In this document: positions 7,613-8,382 of the stretch, piece after piece
Position numbering within the stretch: the first letter of the stretch is position 1
How the letters are laid out: each line of letters begins with the position of its first letter
DNA from: Bacteroidales bacterium
GTDB lineage: Bacteria; Bacteroidota; Bacteroidia; Bacteroidales; Muribaculaceae
DNA length: 8,382 nucleotides
Reading direction: 5' to 3'
NCBI GenBank assembly: GCA_014800105.1
Contig: JAAVGQ010000026.1
Location: 2,515 to 10,896 of the forward strand
The notes under the pieces: generated by a model
Told to the model about the DNA's origin: nothing
The model's input: only the letters and a program-made list of their open reading frames with translations
The model's database searches: none
Program-made: the position numbers and the translations under genes

Positions 7613-7615
7613 TAC
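7597..7615 (-). terminator. Possible intrinsic terminator for the small-protein / zeta-kinase transcript
   Basis: On the minus strand GTAGC-ACG-GCTAT (7615-7603) can fold into a 4-5 base-pair hairpin with a three-base loop, immediately followed by a T7 tract (7603-7597). This lies about 75 bases after the 59-aa gene's stop. The stem is short, so the call is tentative. Confidence 0.35.
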
Positions 7616-7620
7616 ATTGG

Positions 7621-7691
7621 AGCCTATGACCTTCCGGTTATAGGCTGTCCTATATGTGGTGGAAGCTATAGGATTATCTCTTTTGTCTTTT
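7621..7691 (+). terminator. Double hairpin plus T-rich stretch, possible terminator of the phoH operon
   Basis: On the plus strand AGCCTATGACC (7621-7631) pairs with GGTTATAGGCT (7636-7646) around TTCC: 11 pairs including one G-T. A second stem follows at once, TCCTATA (7648-7654) with TATAGGA (7667-7673). It leads into the T-rich run TTATCTCTTTTGTCTTTT (7674-7691). The first stem pairs better on the plus strand (G-U) than on the minus strand (A-C mismatch), which favours a role in the ubiE transcript. The CCTATA/TATAGG arms recur in both stems, so the hairpins could swap partners. Confidence 0.45.
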
Positions 7692-7869
7692 AGTGCTTGT
7701 TGAAGCGAGCTAAGACCTCCTTTGCATCGACTAATTGAGGGTTTCCTTCGTCGTCTCCAACAACAACTTTCTCGCCAAGCTTTGCCATGCGCTCAAAAAG
7801 GCGTCGCTGAGCCTCACGAATGCCCTCGGTGATTTTATTGCTTAAGATTTCTTTTTCTTCTTCTGACAT
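7690..7869 (-). CDS. Small partner protein of the zeta-like kinase, 59 aa, possible antitoxin
   Basis: A 59-residue reading frame from the ATG at 7867-7869 to the TAA at 7690-7692. Its start lies inside the 3' end of the upstream kinase gene, overlapping by 35 bases in another frame, so the two are almost certainly co-translated. The N-terminal half is a charged amphipathic helix (about residues 2-28, from MSEEEKEIL to RRLFERMAKLG). A short strand-turn region follows, with EKVVVGDDEGNPQLV at about 33-47. It ends in a second helix (DAKEVLARFNKH). The regular helix plus VVVGDDEGNP hairpin and tight linkage argue that it is real despite its size. There is no Shine-Dalgarno sequence; the upstream DNA is A-rich, as is usual in Bacteroidota. 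From memory, similar small proteins with an AKLGE-VV-DE-G core follow zeta-like kinases in other gut bacteria. No function is proven. An antitoxin or activity modulator is the natural hypothesis. Confidence 0.72.
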   Translation of the reverse strand: MSEEEKEILSNKITEGIREAQRRLFERMAKLGEKVVVGDDEGNPQLVDAKEVLARFNKH

Positions 7870-8382
7870 AACTTTTTATTTTATTTAATGTCTCAGGAGT
7901 TATTATTTGGGAGTTTACTACAATAGGTTTTGTTTCCTCTGTATTTTCAAAAAGTGACCAAGAGTCAACAATATTCGAGTAGATTTCAAATAGATTCTCT
8001 AAACCAGCCCAGTACCTGCGGTGAATAACATCTTTCGGTATGTTATGTCCACCTGATTGTACTCGCTGTGCTACACGTTTCTCGGCGAATTCAGGTGATG
8101 GTAGCCAAAAGAAGATTAATACTACTGAATATCCAATTTTTTTAGCGTCTGCGATAAGTTTGCGATAGCTACGTGTCGCTAAGGTGGTCTCAATTGCAAA
8201 GGTTACCTTGTTTTTTAGGAGATATCCAATTCGTTGAAGCATTATTCGTCCAGCTTCAATTGCTACTTCTTCCGGTTTAAATGGCGAAAGCCCCTTTGCA
8301 ATTTCATCCGCGTTCACAAATTCATGGCAATCTACCATCTCAGGTAAAACGACCATAGACGCGGTAGTTTTTCCAGCTCCGT
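7835..8382 (-). CDS. Zeta-toxin-like P-loop kinase (N-terminus cut by window edge)
   Basis: A P-loop kinase of the zeta-toxin/AAA_33 type. Zeta toxins such as PezT phosphorylate UDP-N-acetylsugars and poison cell-wall synthesis. This chromosomal subgroup is not known to me to have been shown to do so. The frame is open to the right edge, with 181 codons visible. The first complete codons read GAGKTTAS, the second half of a Walker A motif, so only about ten residues are probably missing. Numbering from there: EFVNADEIAKGLSP at 20-33 with the putative catalytic Asp25, FAIETTLATRSY at 61-72 with the substrate-site Glu64-Thr-Thr, and VVLIFFWLPSP at 86-96. The lid region is RVAQRVQSGGHNIP at 102-115 followed by RRY, with Arg102 and Arg106. 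The C-terminus is basic (RRRKRN). Internal ATGs such as 8356 are not the start, because they would remove the P-loop. It is AT-richer than the phoH operon, overlaps the 59-aa gene, and has no epsilon-type antitoxin gene in view. Confidence 0.88.
   Translation of the reverse strand, partial: GAGKTTASMVVLPEMVDCHEFVNADEIAKGLSPFKPEEVAIEAGRIMLQRIGYLLKNKVTFAIETTLATRSYRKLIADAKKIGYSVVLIFFWLPSPEFAEKRVAQRVQSGGHNIPKDVIHRRYWAGLENLFEIYSNIVDSWSLFENTEETKPIVVNSQIITPETLNKIKSYVRRRKRNLKQ

Noticed and set aside
7548..7643. Small plus-strand ORF of 31 codons with GAGGAG two bases before its ATG
   Set aside because: The Shine-Dalgarno spacing is too short, such sites are rarely used in Bacteroidota, the peptide has no recognisable pattern, and it runs through two hairpins. 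Probably chance.

Overview
The window looks like chromosomal DNA of an anaerobic gut Bacteroidota, most likely order Bacteroidales and perhaps a Muribaculaceae-type genome. The reasons are a DUF3078 outer-membrane protein, the phoH-purC-ubiE gene order, near-absence of Shine-Dalgarno sequences, and two copies of the Bacteroidota -7 promoter element TAnnTTTG. The family assignment is an impression from protein style, not a demonstration.

Left half (1-4589, all on the minus strand): a tightly packed run of envelope genes, read right to left. It starts with a secreted alpha/beta-hydrolase esterase (4589-3759), then a DUF3078 outer-membrane beta-barrel protein (3697-2276), two short secreted proteins of unknown function (2263-1616 and 1602-1051), and a YbdG/MscM-like mechanosensitive channel (955 to beyond base 1; its C-terminus is cut off). 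Gaps are 61, 12, 13 and 95 bases, so co-transcription is likely for at least the first four genes.

Centre (4590-4697): a 108-base divergent promoter region. The exact 10-mer ATTAACTTTG occurs on both strands facing outward, 60 bases apart. Each copy carries a TAACTTTG -7 element, one for the esterase operon and one for phoH. The phoH element lies only 4 bases from the ATG, suggesting a leaderless or nearly leaderless mRNA.

Right-centre (4698-7502, plus strand): a housekeeping operon of phoH (RNA-associated P-loop ATPase), purC (SAICAR synthase, purine synthesis) and ubiE/menG (demethylmenaquinone methyltransferase, respiratory quinone synthesis), with gaps of 36 and 15 bases.

Right end (7503-8382): a 187-base spacer unusually rich in inverted repeats, then an AT-richer minus-strand module. 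The module holds a zeta-toxin-like P-loop kinase, whose first few residues lie outside the window, and a 59-aa partner gene that overlaps it by 35 bases. It converges on the phoH operon and looks like accessory DNA. It is the best candidate for an under-described system here: a toxin-like kinase with an unusual downstream small protein in place of the classical upstream epsilon antitoxin.

No tRNA, rRNA, CRISPR array, transposase or insertion sequence was seen.
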